Position numbers and translations under genes: made by a program. From NCBI RefSeq assembly GCF_910592395.1, contig NC_088314.1, positions 14,386,001 to 14,450,000 of the forward strand: a DNA stretch of 64,000 nucleotides, given 5' to 3'. Source of the DNA: Lineus longissimus. Lineage: Eukaryota > Nemertea > Pilidiophora > Heteronemertea > Lineidae. Positions 42,421-55,342 of this stretch are shown here, piece after piece. The notes beneath the pieces are model-generated. The model did no database searches and was not told where the DNA came from. It was given only the letters and a program-made list of their open reading frames with translations. Numbering within the stretch: position 1 is the stretch's first letter; every line of letters starts with the position of its first letter.

Positions 42421-43329
42421 TCTTTCCGTCAGATACAACACACACAAATCAGTTCATTCTGAGGGAAGATTGTACCACAACTTGTCGTGGCTAACAAAAA
42501 AAAAGATAGTAATGTTGGATTAGTATCGCATGTGGCGAATATTAGGGGACTTTATTAGTCTAAAATGTAAGTGAAATTACTCTTATCTGGAAACCTTATC
42601 CACCTTGCTAATGTGCACAAATTAAACAATGAATTGAGGCAGGATGTGTAATCTGAAATGAATGCAGAAAAAAGATCTTGCGTGTCTGTAACTTATTCAT
42701 AAATGGAGGCTTACCTTGACCTTTATGATAATTACGATGTCCAGAGCCTTCAAACTGCTAATTGCCTGAGCAATGCTTTTCTACTTCTTAAGTTGTGTTT
42801 AATAACAAACAGAAATCGATAGAACTATACATTTGAGATGGCAGTGCAAAAGATGCAACACCCTTAAAATGACCAGAACACAGAAGAGCCACACTTTCAA
42901 TCAATGCAAGCTTTAAAACCAAAAATAATTCCTTCTCATGTTAAAAACACTTCAATACATTTTTTCTTGGGGTTTACAACCAGAGCTTAAGATCTATGTC
43001 CATGATTAGCCTTTCTTTTCATCCACATCATCTCCCTTGAAATTGCATGTTACAGACAATCGGCAGGTCATTTGTGTGTTGCCAGTATCCGTTATCGAAC
43101 CCGTTGCGTGCAGTCTTTAGTTTACCAGAAGATCGAGTTTCAAATAATGTAATGTATCGATCAAGTCAGCGCTTAGTACAAAATGTTGCCCCCAAATAGA
43201 AGGGGACATGACAAAATCTTGTATCAAAAGTCTTCACAATGCCTTCAGCATCATCGTGTCCAGCAGCCGTGTGGCCATTTAAATAAGCGGCACCTAAACA
43301 TTCAACAACGAGCCACTATGCTCTTCCGT

Positions 43330-43860
43330 CTGAACAAACCACCTATATAAACTTCCTCTGTAAGAAGCTGTCGTGGCATCGAATGCGCTGGACAACCTGT
43401 CCTATGACCTTGACATTGAGCAGTTTTCTGTAGCAGCTGAGCTCGAAAGCATCGATGCACTTGTCGATCTCAGCGTTGCCCAGTACTCTGCTGCGTACAG
43501 GTACATTGAAATGACCAGAGATCTATGTATTTGAAGCTTTGATGACATGGGGTGGACATATTGTGGTTGTGAAATATCTTTTATGGATGCTTGCTCTGTC
43601 TCTACGTTAAACGAAATTAGATGAACTCAGTTACTTGCTCAATGTGGCAGTCCCTGATGCACACATTGACCCGTTCTGCTCATGCAGACGCCATGTCGTA
43701 TATTTTGTAGATTTCTGTGACATTTCTTTTTTTATCCGCCATCTGGTCTGGTCTAGAGGCAAGCCATGCAGAAGGTCAATATCTTTGGCATACGTAAGGT
43801 TGCTAATCCCGCTGCCTGAGATTGTTAAGGTCACTTCCAGTTCATTATATTATCAAGAAA
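43330..43860 (-). pseudogene. LINE reverse transcriptase remnant with altered YADD box
   Basis: On the minus strand, ISNLTYAKDIDLLHG (YAKD codons at 43781-43792) aligns with the '..NLRYADDI.LL.' catalytic block of non-LTR reverse transcriptases. About 270 bases further on, EIDKCIDAFELSCYRKLLNV with IRCHDSFLQRK matches the later '..L.AFE.RC.R.ILG....D...N..IR' block. The spacing and order fit an RTE/L2-like LINE. The first catalytic Asp of YADD is Lys and the frame is broken, so it is inactive. Confidence 0.55.
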
Positions 43861-44529
43861 GATGTTGCACAGTTTTCTTATAGGAGGCAACCTGGGCTTA
43901 CTCCTACAAAGGCATGAAAGAATTTACTGAAACTGTCTCTAACTTGAACCATGTTCCTTGGTTCTGCGAAGAGTGTCTCTACAGGCACAGTATCCAGAAC
44001 TGAAATTAATGTATTGCAAGTTGCGTAACCCAAACTAGGATCTGTTAAATTCATCACACTTTCATGTTTTCAGTTTTACCCCCTGAAGGCAAAGTCAAGA
44101 AATATCCTTGACCAAACTTCGTCAGTGAAGTTTGATGAAACAAGGCAATGGCCGCCTCGGTGTTAACAAAACATCCAAAGCAAAAGGATAATGATGGCCT
44201 ACAGACGACATGAAATTGTGATAATTCACAATATCGGTAAATAGAACTTCTTCTGTACTCTGAAGAGCACAAGAGCACACAGTCCTTGTCTTTGTCAATG
44301 TGTCACAGCAAAATCATTACCGACTCAGCATGCGATCCAGTAATTACTGCAAACTTGGGAACATTTTGATATGAGATGACGTACACATCAATAAAACATG
44401 CGGCAATTACCGCATTGGCAACGATCTTTCATTAGCAATCAAGGTGAAATGTGCTCTCAAATAAGACATTATCACTATGAGGTCATGCAGAAAAGACGAG
44501 TCCTCAGCAGCTGATCAGTGATATAACGA

Positions 44530-44720
44530 TAATAATATTGAGTTCTTATATAGCGCTTTTCGATGTTTTCCTGATCAAAGCGCTTTTGGGATATCATATT
44601 ATTACCCCGGTCTCCACAGAAATGAATCAGGGTTTTCAAGGAGCAACCAGAAGGCGCTCACTTGAACTCGACCAGTAGGAGAACTAAGCAGTGAATCGAC
44701 CGGGAGTCGGACCCAAAGAA
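44530..44720 (+). repeat. Repeat with TATAGCGCTTTTC hairpin
   Basis: TATATAGCGCTTTTCGATG and GATCAAAGCGCTTTTG lie close together and can pair through AGCGCTTT/AAAGCGCT. They are followed by CCCCGGTCTCCACAGAAATG and GAATCGACCGGGAGTCGG. The layout is that of a short interspersed repeat I know from marine animal genomes, but I cannot name the class. Confidence 0.35.
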
Positions 44721-44929
44721 TAAGACAAGTTGATGATAGTGTTGAACAACGTATCGGCTGCAATGGTCAAATCTGCCCTGATGAAGAAATAAGCCAAGCT
44801 GATAGGTAAATAAATTATGCTTTTGTGTTTTCCATACACCAGTGTATTTTCAAAATGTATTGTATCATTCGATAATCATAAATGAAAAGAAACTTGCTAT
44901 AGTATAATAGCCAAATGGAAATGTTATGT

Positions 44930-45552
44930 TATTTGAAAGTAAGTCAAATCAGAAACCTGCAAGATATGTGATGCATCATTGTTTTCGATAATATTTTTAT
45001 GGTAGGTACTCCTAACAGGTCACGAATAAGCGAGATATTGCAGAAATTGGACATTTTCCCTTTCCGTTTTGGCCCCCTGGTGGCCAAGTCAAGAATCAGA
45101 TCGGAACAAATTTTGTGTCAGAGGTTATCTGACGTAGGGTGACATGTGTACCAGATTTCAAGTTCAAGCTTTAGGGATTAAGAAACGTACCATAGATTCA
45201 CTCAAATGGCCAACTTACACCATTTCATCTATGTGACCTTGACAAGTATGTCAAATAAAAAAACTGTATGAAATGTGATACAAATTTTATCGAAAACCAG
45301 TCACTTATAAAAAGAGATATCACACTTTTTAGGTTTTCACTTTTGACCCCCTGGTGGCCAAGTCAAGAATCAAATCTGACCGAAATTCAGTGGCAGAGGT
45401 CACCTGGCCTGGGGAATACTCCGTACAAAGCTTCAAATTCAAAGCCCAATCGGTTAAGAAACGTGCCACTGTTTTTAAAACAGGATACAGACGACGACGT
45501 CGGACGCCGGACACTGAAGTATTGTATAGACTCCCCTACGTTGAGCCAAAAA
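44930..45552 (+). mobile_element. Tandem-unit interspersed element, family 1, copy C (5'-truncated)
   Basis: About two units with GAAAGTAAGTCAAATCAGAAACC, GGCCCCCTGGTGGCCAAGTC (twice) and GACCTTGACAAGTATGTCAAAT, then GACGACGACGTCGGACGCCGG and CTCCCCTACGTTGAGCCAAAAA. The left terminus is missing. Confidence 0.65.
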
Positions 45553-45899
45553 GCAGTGGCAGTATAAAAGTATGTCCAGCTGGTAATTATGAATGAAAAG
45601 CATCCTCGGAACACTTTCTAAAAGAAAAGGAATGCACTGTGTCGTGGCAAATGCAGAAACAGTGAACTTCCGGAAGGCAATGCAAAATTTCGGGCGACAG
45701 AATTTGAAAGCCTTTTCTAACATGATTAAACTTTTCCCAGACAAATTTGTTTCCGGCAGTAATGAGATCGTTATCTATCCGTAGGAAAAGGACACACTGT
45801 TTTGCCAGGGTAAAAGAATCTTCTTATAACTCTACACCTCGTTTTGGATATTTTACAAAACTAGGGTGATACGAGATATAACCGTCTTACAAACATATA

Positions 45900-46440
45900 G
45901 ATAATTATTAATGTTGATACAGAAGTTTGTAAAAAGCAGTCTGTTAGGGCGATGAACAAGTTTATATTGGTTCGTAACAACAGAAAACAACAAAGCATCC
46001 GTGAATATCAACCCTGGCTACAGTCAATCAAAGCAGATAGGCCGACTTATAAATCTGTATACACTCTGGATACAGTGGACTTGCCTCGTCCTGTCGCATT
46101 AGAAGAGACGCTCAAGGTGATGTAATGGACTGCCCTGAGAGTTTGTTATAAGATGATTTCGTGATAAGCACACTTTCAGTAAACATTGAAGAAGTTGATA
46201 TTGGTTCGTAACAAAAAACAAGGCATCCATGAAAACCAATCTACGCTGCAGGTACTCATAGGAGTTAGGCCACCGTACAAACCTTTTCGTGTTTTCTGAT
46301 GTTACTAAGTTGAAAAAAAAGGTTGTTGTTGATACAGTAGTTCGTAATAAGCTCTCTTTCAGCGCAATGGACAAGCTTACATGTCGAAAATTCAAGCTTA
46401 AATAGCAACTCGTTTTGCAGTTTAGTGTGCGAAATCCAAG
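45900..46440. repeat. Degenerate local repeats
   Basis: GTTGATA(C/T)(A)..TTCGTAA recurs at about 45913, 45968, 46190, 46202 and 46330. It is accompanied by AAACAA.GCATCC.TGAA.A twice and by GCG.ATG.ACAAG.TTA twice. This indicates an old local duplication of about 200-base units. The minus 129-codon frame across it has no recognisable content. Confidence 0.4.
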
Positions 46441-46759
46441 ATGGCCGCCTGGCAGCCAAACTAGATATTTGTAGGGCACCACTCCCATCCCACGCCGTCA
46501 TACCACTCACATTTAAAGCTCATCAGATGACTCATTATGTATGTTAAGCCCAGAATGCAAAATATAAGATGGCCACCGACATCTGTGAGTAAACACACTT
46601 TTCATGTTTTTGTTTGTTGTTTATTGTCACAGTGGCCAAAGGATATAAGGTTCTGATCCAGTCTATGCTACACTGTCACCTTGGAGCAAATATGTACAGA
46701 GGTAGGCATGATAGGGAAAATAACTTCAGTTGTTATGAGATGTGAACATTTCATTATTA

Positions 46760-47060
46760 TCACACACATACTATTTGACCTTGAAAAATAGGTCAAAACC
46801 CTGTAGGACGCATTATGTCCCTTTTACAAGAGGCACCTGCCAAAATAAACTGCAGCAAGCTGCAACCAATTTTTGGGGAGTTATTGCATTTTGTACTATC
46901 GTATAACGGCACCAGGTGGCTAAACCATGAGGCGAATTTCGCCCAAATGTCGAAAAGAAACAACTTGAGTTGAAAATGTGTTACATGTGTCTCTGGTGAA
47001 TTCTTTTGCCCTCCTCTGTCCAATTGGCGATTCCTTTTGCACCATTTAAACACAGAACAG
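46760..47060 (+). repeat. Family 1 unit fragment
   Basis: CTATTTGACCTTGAAAAATAGGTCAAAACC and later GGCACCAGGTGGCTAAACC resemble one unit of family 1, diverged and without either terminus. Confidence 0.4.
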
Positions 47061-48450
47061 CCTATACAATCCCAAACCTATTACCAGTTAAAGCCTCACA
47101 CCAGTAGCAGTTGATGCAAGGGATAGCCTGACCATTAGAAGCTGATGCTAGAAAAAGCCTGATCATTAGTAGCCAAATGCAACATAGCATTTAGCGTTAG
47201 AGTTACATGTTAGCAGAGAGAAAGGCAAGCTAGTTTGACCAGGGCAGACAGGTAAAATGACTGACGCCAGACAAAGCTCAGTACCTTGGTCCTAGTGGGT
47301 TTTGCGCTAACACCCCCCCCCCCCCGTCGGGTAAAACAATGAATGCCGAAACAACACATCAAGCCGTGAGAAAATGACAAGAATTAGGTGCAGTGGTGAC
47401 TCTGCTTGGAGCAAAAAAAAAGATTTCCAATGAGTGTGCTCTGGCATAAATAGGCAGGGTTCAATTGAGGGAAGACGGGCACTGTTTGTGTGTTGGCACT
47501 TAAATGTACATGTATACAAAAGCAGGAGAAGCGAAATTAGTGGATTAATTGAAGCTCTAAATATTAAAACCGCTGAAGTCCACTTAGTTTTGAGAAAATC
47601 AAGAAAAACTTTTCCAGTGGCCTCTCATGATTGGAACTTTTTTGTCCTTCTTGCAACACCAGGAATCCCTGATAAATGAATGGTGTTGGAATTTGTATTT
47701 TCTAATTCAGTGATCCAATGTTGCTTGAGGCAAGGAATTGATTGTGCAGGGTTGATTGGAAACAACCAACATAAGTGGGCAGCTTGAAACTATGAAAGGC
47801 AGTCTCTAATTTGAAGGACCGTATGAAGTGAGAGTTTGTTACCAGCCTGACTGATTATTTTTCGTACCTTACAGCCTGCACAGATAGAGGTGAATGTCTT
47901 CACTTCAAAACTGTCTTTGTCGATGATTATGTAAGATCTGACAATCGACATCCTTGGCCAAGGCACGGCATATCACTGAATGATATGATATCACCATTGT
48001 ATAGTTGAAGACAAGAGGAGTCTTTTTCCATTCATCACCTTTATCTGACACCCAATAGTGTGTAAGAACCGAATAACCTCAAAATATGGTATTGATCGTA
48101 TTTCATGGAGGTAAAGTGCTATAACTCTGCATGCCTATGCCCTAAGTATCCACAACAAACTCATCAAAGATTCGCCACTTTTCTAAGTCAATCTAGACGT
48201 GATAATGTAGATAAATTGAAAGTATTTGAGGTACCTACCAGTGAACAAGATGGCATCAGCGAGGGTGGAGGAAAATAGACATAAAGGGTGTATTTTTTCA
48301 TACGATTTAGTAAAATATATTGGGCTTCTACTGAAAAGGCACTTCTTGAACTTCTTTAGTAACTGAATAAAGGGGGCATTTTACAATGAAACGGTCAGAA
48401 AGTTTGTGTCAAGAGAGCCTAGGTTATCAAATTAAGTTTCAATCTCCCCA

Positions 48451-49252
48451 AATGGCTGATGACCACCCTCAACAACAAGGTTCATCTGCAAGGCACACAT
48501 ATTTGCACCACACCACATCCTTGGTAGTTGGTCAGATGGTGGTCTGGTATAATCTCGTTAAAGTAAAGAAAAGTATAGCTGATATATATGGTCATGGGGC
48601 TGTTCACCAACGCCCTCCAATTTCATCATCCTGAAGCTGCTTGGCTGATCAGTTGTACTCTTCAGTTCCAGTTAAAACTTATGGTCTTAAGGTGGATGGA
48701 ACAGAAACTCATATAAAATTTTATAACAGATGAGAAGAACAGATGGGAAGCAGCTTACATCGGCAATCCCAATGCAGATAGCTTTCCAAGCTGAGCAAAT
48801 GGCTGATGACCACCCTCCACAACAAGGTTCATCTGCAAGGCACACATATTTGCACCACACCACATCCTTGGTAGTTGGTCAGATGGTGGTCTGGTATAAT
48901 CTCGTTAAAGTAAAGAAAAGTATAGCTGATATATATGGTCATGGGGCTGTTCACCAACGCCCTCCAATTTCATCATCCTGAAGCTGCGTGGCTGATCAGT
49001 TGTACTCTTCAGTTCCAGTTAAAACTTATGGTCTTAATGATATTTCCACAATCTGTCTAACATTTAACTCTTTTCTACAAGTCCTTAATGTCATTGAATG
49101 GAGGTATGTAGACGTTTAAAGGATGCAGTACGGTATCTAACCTCAGGTGGATGGAACAGAAACTCATATAAAATTGTATAACAGATGAGAAGAACAGATG
49201 GGAAGCAGCTTACATCGGCAATCCCAATGCAGATAGCTTTCCAAGCTGAGCA
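48451..49252 (+). repeat. Recent nested duplication X-Y-X-Z-Y
   Basis: Block X (48451-48690) recurs at 48798-49037 and block Y (48691-48797) recurs at 49146-49252. They are separated the second time by about 108 bases of unique sequence Z (49038-49145). The copies differ at only a handful of positions (for example CCCTCAACAA/CCCTCCACAA, CTGCTTGG/CTGCGTGG and AAATTTTATA/AAATTGTATA). No encoded protein is recognised. Confidence 0.85.
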
Positions 49253-49259
49253 GCTTGTT

Positions 49260-52200
49260 CTTAGACCATGCCGATTGAGCGCCAGCCCAGAATCCCGAAT
49301 GAGATCAGGCAGGCTAGACCTTTTTTCAATACTGTTCATGCAGTTGAGTGCAGACATGATATGCATGAGTACACTACTGACTAGTTCAATGTTTAGCACT
49401 CCTTAAAAGCTTTGACACTGAACTGGTAAGTATTATGACATCCAGTGTTAAACCAAGGAAGTTTTGCTTAACATGTTACAGTATCCAGTGTGTAGCATTA
49501 TTAAGTGTTGATAAGTTTATTGCCAAACATGGTATTGTGCATTCCCCCGTCTGACAAAGAAGGAAGAATAGGACCATTTGATTATATTGGATACTGCATG
49601 CATGTGTGCACGAGTGTGTGTCCCTCTCTCCAGCTCTCCGCATAGATCCGAAATGGCTAGGAGGATCATCACAATTGTTTTGTAGGTTCATGAATCGTTT
49701 TTCTTTCTGATGCCCTAGACAGCGGTCATCATCTCCATAGCCATTGATGCTAGACATTACATCTTTTTATGGTATCATTGTCATATAATAGTCATTGTGC
49801 CTTCGGCAGTACACTCTGCCCCAAAGGTTGCACTTTGTAAAAACCTACTTTGGCCATTGCTGCTATTGTAGATAAGCCTTATTAGCCTACATCAGACTAT
49901 CTAGACTTTTTATTTGTAATTGGTCTCCGGATTATGTCTTAACCACTAAAGCTAGGCTATTTTGGTGGAACGATGTCATGATATTTGTATTTACTTTCTG
50001 AAATCAATGTTTCAATATTTCATCAATCACCGTCCAGTTTACAGGTGCAGATTGAAATCTCCACAGTTGGCCTTACAAAGTATATGTCAGAATCCAAATA
50101 ACAAATCAATACCCAATTAATACCCAAATAAAAGAACATTGTAAAACTTTTTATTTACATTACAGCCATCCTTCTTTAAGGGACAACTTGGGCGTGGGAT
50201 TGACCTGGCAAGAAGGATACTTCCATTTTTTGCCACCATGCGCCACCTCTTGTGGTAGCACACTAATTTCTAATGTTGATTTCTGCCAGAGTTTCGAGAC
50301 GGTTTTGGATATGGCTTGTGAATTTTAGGCAGGCTTACAGTTACCGCCTGTTCTAGTGCATCGTTTATTGCATTTTGATGGGTTTTTAGTTGTCCTGTAA
50401 GGAGAACTTACGGTCCTGCTGGAAACTGTTTTGGTATGAAAAACCAACAAGTACCTAAGCTGTCCCTTTAGGCAAAATATAAATAAGATATGAACTCTTT
50501 GTCATGCGAATCAAAACATGTAGACGAGGGTGCTGATGATAAACCACGAGCAATTTTGTAAATGGTCTAATCATAAAGATTTGTTTAGGAAACATATAAC
50601 GACCATGTGCTTACATTTTTTTACTAATAACATCTCAGACAGCATAAGGATAATCCTACATCACACAAAGGATACACAGTGAAGGATAAACAATATAAAC
50701 ATAATGCATGTACCAATTCTTTGAGTAGATTTGTTTTGTAAAATACTCCCCAGAACATTAAGTGCCAATGTGGTTAGATTTGGAGAAAATAGCAACAGTT
50801 TTTAGTAAATGCTGAATATATTGAATTAGTGCTTTTACACACTAAGCCCCAGGTGAAATCTTTGAATGAATTTGTGTGACAGTCATGTATTGCTTTGTAG
50901 TATTTTTGTTTTTACACTTAAGCCTCTGGCAGTTTGACAGTCTTTTTCTCTATCTACATGCATTAGCCTAACTAACATTCCTTTATGCCTCCACTGTGCT
51001 AAGATTACAACCTGTGTCTGTACTGTACTGACAAGTCACCCATGGGCTTGACACATACCTAATATATGCTGTGTGCTGTATTCTAAAACATCTTGATTTC
51101 TAATGAATCACAGTTTACAGTGTATGCGCCAACGAAGCCTCATTTTGAATTCGGCAGATATGGTGAGGCAACCAAAACCCCTTGGCTTGGTGCAAATATG
51201 TAAACAAACAATGACCCCACCCCACTCCAATTCGAAACCTATCAGGTGACTCATTCCGCAGTTGTAGTCCGAAATGCGAAATCCAAAATGGCCGCCTGTG
51301 TCATAGGGCCGAAAATTGCTAGCCTAACCCCACAGTAGTATGAAACTAATCTGACAACACATTTCTGAGTAATTGCCTATGTTAAGTATTAGGTAGATGC
51401 TAGCTTGAATTATTAAGTAGCTTGTTGTTCCGCACAAACACTTCTTACTTGCAATATATTATGTAATGTATTATTTGAATGTAATTGAGGTTGGCAATTG
51501 CGAGGGCAGCTGGCCGCCGCTAGTCAATGGGAAACGATGTTTTCTTTAGCCCATTCTTGTAAACCCCACCCAAACAACTCAAACGGTAGTAAGTAAATGT
51601 TGAAACGAGCGAAATAAAACAAGCCAAACTAAACGAACCAAATAAACATTCTAAATTGAAGATCACGTTTAGATGCAATATGATTGCAAGCGTCAGGCAT
51701 GTTAGGTTAATACTTGCCTGAAATGAAAAAGCACTTTTATTCACTCAGGCCCACTAAATTTGGCTCGTTTATGTTTTAAACATGTTTAGTTTTGCTTGAT
51801 TCATTTGGCTCATTTCAACATTTACATACTACCCCCAAAAAACAGCCTATATCGGCACACGCATGGACCCACGCTTGCACGGATGCACAGATGAAAGAAC
51901 GCACCAGAGCAAACCTACATCCGTACCGAACACATTTGGTGGGATTATAACATTTTTTTCCAGAAAACATGGCCTTATATGAAATAATCAATAAACATGG
52001 CCAAGGAAGGATGCAGATTACACAGCTTGGTATGTCAGCATGTGAATGTTAATGACAAGTTGATAAGAATTGTTTGACCCCCCTCGATCATAATAGCAAA
52101 TACAATGTATTTGGTTGTTGCAGTTCTTCATCAAACATTGACTCTTAGTGCCAAAGGCAGATAGCAAGCTATTTGCATGAGCTGACTGGGCAGAGAAGTG

Positions 52201-52409
52201 TTTATAAGACATAAAATTTGCTTGAGAATTGATTACGATATAGTCACTTCAGAACCACCCTTTTAAATCTTAAACTATGTATAAAGAGAAAAAAAACCTT
52301 AGTGTTAAAACTATTAGTAACATCAAGTTACCTACTGTTTTTCATGTCCTAAACTCATTTTAATGGTAAGTATTTCTGCAATTTTCTTTAAAATGTCCAA
52401 TTAAAGAAA
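49260..52409. other. Non-coding stretch
   Basis: No gene recognised. At about 51240-51330, ATCAGGTGACTCATT and CGAAATCCAAAATGGCCGCCTG echo sequence at 46430-46580 (CATCAGATGACTCATT; CGAAATCCAAGATGGCCGCCTG), suggesting a diverged dispersed repeat. Homology to coding sequence is absent. Confidence 0.35.
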
Positions 52410-52590
52410 TACGTACTAAATATAAATTTCAACATTGCCGTTGTGTAGACTGATAACAAATACTATGAATACCAAGTTCAAACAAATTTGTATTCACAAT
52501 AACTGCACTACGGCATTGTGTATAAGTGGATTTATATTTAACTGGACCACAAGTAATTACGAACGGCGTACCCCTTTAAGGCTACATGTA
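52410..52590 (+). repeat. Dispersed repeat R, copy 2
   Basis: Second copy of the repeat at 39499-39650, sharing ACGTACTAAATATA, GTTGTGTAGACTGATA, CAAATACTATGAATACC, TGTGTATAAG and AGTAATTACGAACGGCGTACCCC. Confidence 0.55.
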
Positions 52591-52599
52591 CGGACAGAT

Positions 52600-54485
52600 T
52601 CGTCATCTAGATTTCGATAGAGCACAAGAAGTAATGCAGAAGGTCCAACACATGCACTTTCTGAGTGCTTGGCTTTTGATTTTTCATGATGTCCTCAACA
52701 AATTTTAAAGCTACATAGGCTAGCCTTTGATAGAGCAATAGAGGTAATGCGGTGACCGGTAATGCAGGAGATCCAACATATACACATTCTGAGCGTTTGG
52801 TTTCTGATTAAGTTGGGATGGTATATGTGGCCTACTCTGTCAAAAGTAGCCGCTTGAAACGAATTAGCTTAGAATTCACTTACGCAGGAAGTTGGATACA
52901 ATTACTTTCATAACAAAATTAAACACCAACATTTTAGTCGAATTTCTTTGATGTATTATCATGCAAGTCTCAAACAACATTTTGAATCTAAGATTTTGAT
53001 TTTGAGGCGGATGATGGTCGGCGCACTTCAGATCGCTTGACCTACTTCACTGGCCTCACTTTTGGAGGTCACGTGGCAGAGGCAACTGATTGAGTGCGTG
53101 GCTAATCCATACATAACAATCCCACTGTAAAATGAAATTAATCAAGCAATGTGTTTTTTAGACTTATGACCTCTGTGACCTTGGAAATTAGGTCAAGGTA
53201 CGGATGCTATTCTTCTCCTATAGTACAATGTGAATCAATCATACGTACAATTGAAAATCACAAAGGAGAGGTTCCTTGATATATGACCTACATAGGATTT
53301 TATGATCTTGACCTACTTCACCTGAAACGTAGGTCACAGTGACATCTTTTGACGGACACATCCCCTTTTTAACATATTCTCGGGCTCGTGATTCCTTTAC
53401 TTTAGAAGCATGGGTACTCATGTCCGTCTGGACCATGAAAGGAGGCCAGGCTAGGAGGTCAAACTGAGTGTCTTTAGGCGTCTAGCATCACATTCTGGGG
53501 CCTGGGTTGTGTTTGCATGTTTGATTGAGTGAAAACGTGTATCCCTCACAAGCAGTTTCGGTTTCATAATCCGCGATTCCGAACTCATTGGGTCTTCCGT
53601 CACTCATGAAAACATCGCCCAGAAATGCACAATGACACGCATTACCGAATGCATTAGCAAAGTGCATTGTTGATGATTTGCCAAAGCACAGGTTTTCGGT
53701 ACTCTTCGAGGTAATTAAATATGTTTATTAAATATGATTTTTGACATTTTTGGCCATTGTGGGGCTTTAAATTTCTCAGCTCCCAATTCCCACTCGGATA
53801 TCATAATGTTGACAGCGCCCAGGTGGTGAAGAGCGATAAATGTCAGTCCAGACTTTCCTGGTCCAGTCCAGTATTTCGTAATCATAGTTTCCTATACATA
53901 GAAAAATGTCACTATGCCTGCGCATTTCATTGTATGAAAGTGCATTTTGAGTTTTGGTGTTGCATGAAAGTTTCGAATAGCACCCCATGATTTTGGAATT
54001 ACTGATAATGGAATTGCCAGATATAGGAGATATGACCTGTAGAAGCGTATTTTGAAATTTCCCAGACACCTTTTCTTCAGGCGTTTAGCTCTAGGTTCTT
54101 AGTACAGGGGGCAGCACCTGCCGTTACTAGCACAAGAGGCTGGAAGTGGAATCACCATATGTTCCGGCGCTTTTAACTACGTATTTCGCACTAACGAAGG
54201 TTTTTTAGATGCAATAAACTTATAGATAAGGTAGGGAGCTCTGTAGATTTGGTTGGGACAAGATCCGGTAAGATTGCAGTATAAAAAATGGGCGAAATAA
54301 GGTGTTTTAAGTATGGCCAAAGGGTATACACTGCAGAGATGTGCAGTGATGTCACGTGACTTACATTTTCCTCTTTTTAATGACTTGGCCGTGTGCCATT
54401 GTTGGCTTTTCTCTATCCCAAGTGTAAGAGTTTGTGTACCAGCAATGTTTTGTCATGACATTTGATTGTTTTGTGTATTAAAATA
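52600..54485. other. Non-coding stretch with a possible exon
   Basis: A minus frame at 53239-53436 has an acceptor-like CATGGTCCAG and a donor-like TTTCAG|GTGAAG, but ends inside sequence related to family 1 (GTGACCTACGTTTCAGGTGAAGTAGGTCAAG). I do not accept it as an exon. Family-1-like GACCTCTGTGACCTTGGAAATTAGGTCAAG lies at about 53166-53195. Nothing else is recognised. Confidence 0.3.
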
Positions 54486-54886
54486 CTGTCTTCTCCCACT
54501 TAACCGAGCGCCAGGAAAATGGCTCGAAAATGACTAAGTCCAGAAACATGGCAGTCTGTAGTTTTTACCGGTGGGCTGCAAACATTCAATATGACAGCCA
54601 ATTATATTGATCAACGGTTATAGGAAGACAACCTTGTAAATGTTGTCAATTCAATAACGCCTGGTCGCGGTCAGGGCCAGTAGTCCCTGCAGTCAGGGTG
54701 ATGATTATTGAAGTTACGTAAGTTCATGTAAATGGTTGACCAATCCAGAGTCTTTCAAATGAATTTATTTTATCTAATCGATTATGGAATCGTTTTCTTG
54801 TGGGGGAAATCCAATAAAGGGCACTTTCGTGTCAAATGTCATAATTGTTGTCTGCCATCTTGCTTTGACCACGTTCTTCTGGTAAG

Positions 54887-55342
54887 ATGCACGCAATGCG
54901 ATGGATTTTGTGGGTAGGCCTAGCAGGCACCCTGATGATGTTAACGTATGGAATGGAGCATGGAGATGATGTTGACAGCCCTGACCCTGATACCACTACT
55001 GATGATGATGATGATGATGATGATGTAGATGATGCTAACCAGGCTGTACCTGGTGCATGTAGGCACCAGAAAAGCTACAGTCTCAATCAGAAGATTGACC
55101 TTATCGAGACATACCAATTGGAGCATGCTATAGGATTACGTCATGCTGAAACTGCAACATCCTTTGCTAGACACCACCGCATAGCACCGCAGACATTTAG
55201 ACGTTGGTTAAGCACACAGGATGACTTGTTTGCCCTCCGAGATAGATCAACTCAAGACCATAGAAGACGGAGGAGACAACTGCAACACGGCACTGATGCA
55301 CAAGGTAGTGTTTCTACAAGCATTATATTCCTCGCTAAATGA
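54887..55342 (+). pseudogene. pogo transposase remnant: N-terminal helix-turn-helix
   Basis: After a leader with an Asp run coded by (GAT)n, the frame reads KSYSLNQKIDLIETYQLEHA and HAETATSFARHHRIAPQTFR with RWL. This fits the psq/BrkDBD-like helix-turn-helix (pattern SY....K...I.......N...A...F.I....RRW) found at the start of pogo-type transposases. The frame runs to 55342, but similarity ends around 55260. The true start within the leader is unclear. Confidence 0.65.

Noticed and set aside
47880-47965. Minus-strand peptide SIVRSYIIIDKDSFEVKTFT with a good donor (AAG|GTACGA)
   Set aside because: No acceptor in a usable phase; the obvious one (CATTCAG) puts TGA in frame.
49476-49757. Minus-strand 93-codon frame
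   Set aside because: No recognisable domain, and no supported exon to join it to.
53239-53436. Minus-strand frame with acceptor- and donor-like borders
   Set aside because: Its 3' half is family-1-like repeat sequence (GTGACC...TAGGTCAAG) and it ends in phase 1, which does not fit the next supported exon.
54960-55040. Aspartate run as a real acidic domain
   Set aside because: It is coded by a GAT trinucleotide run within a decayed transposase gene.
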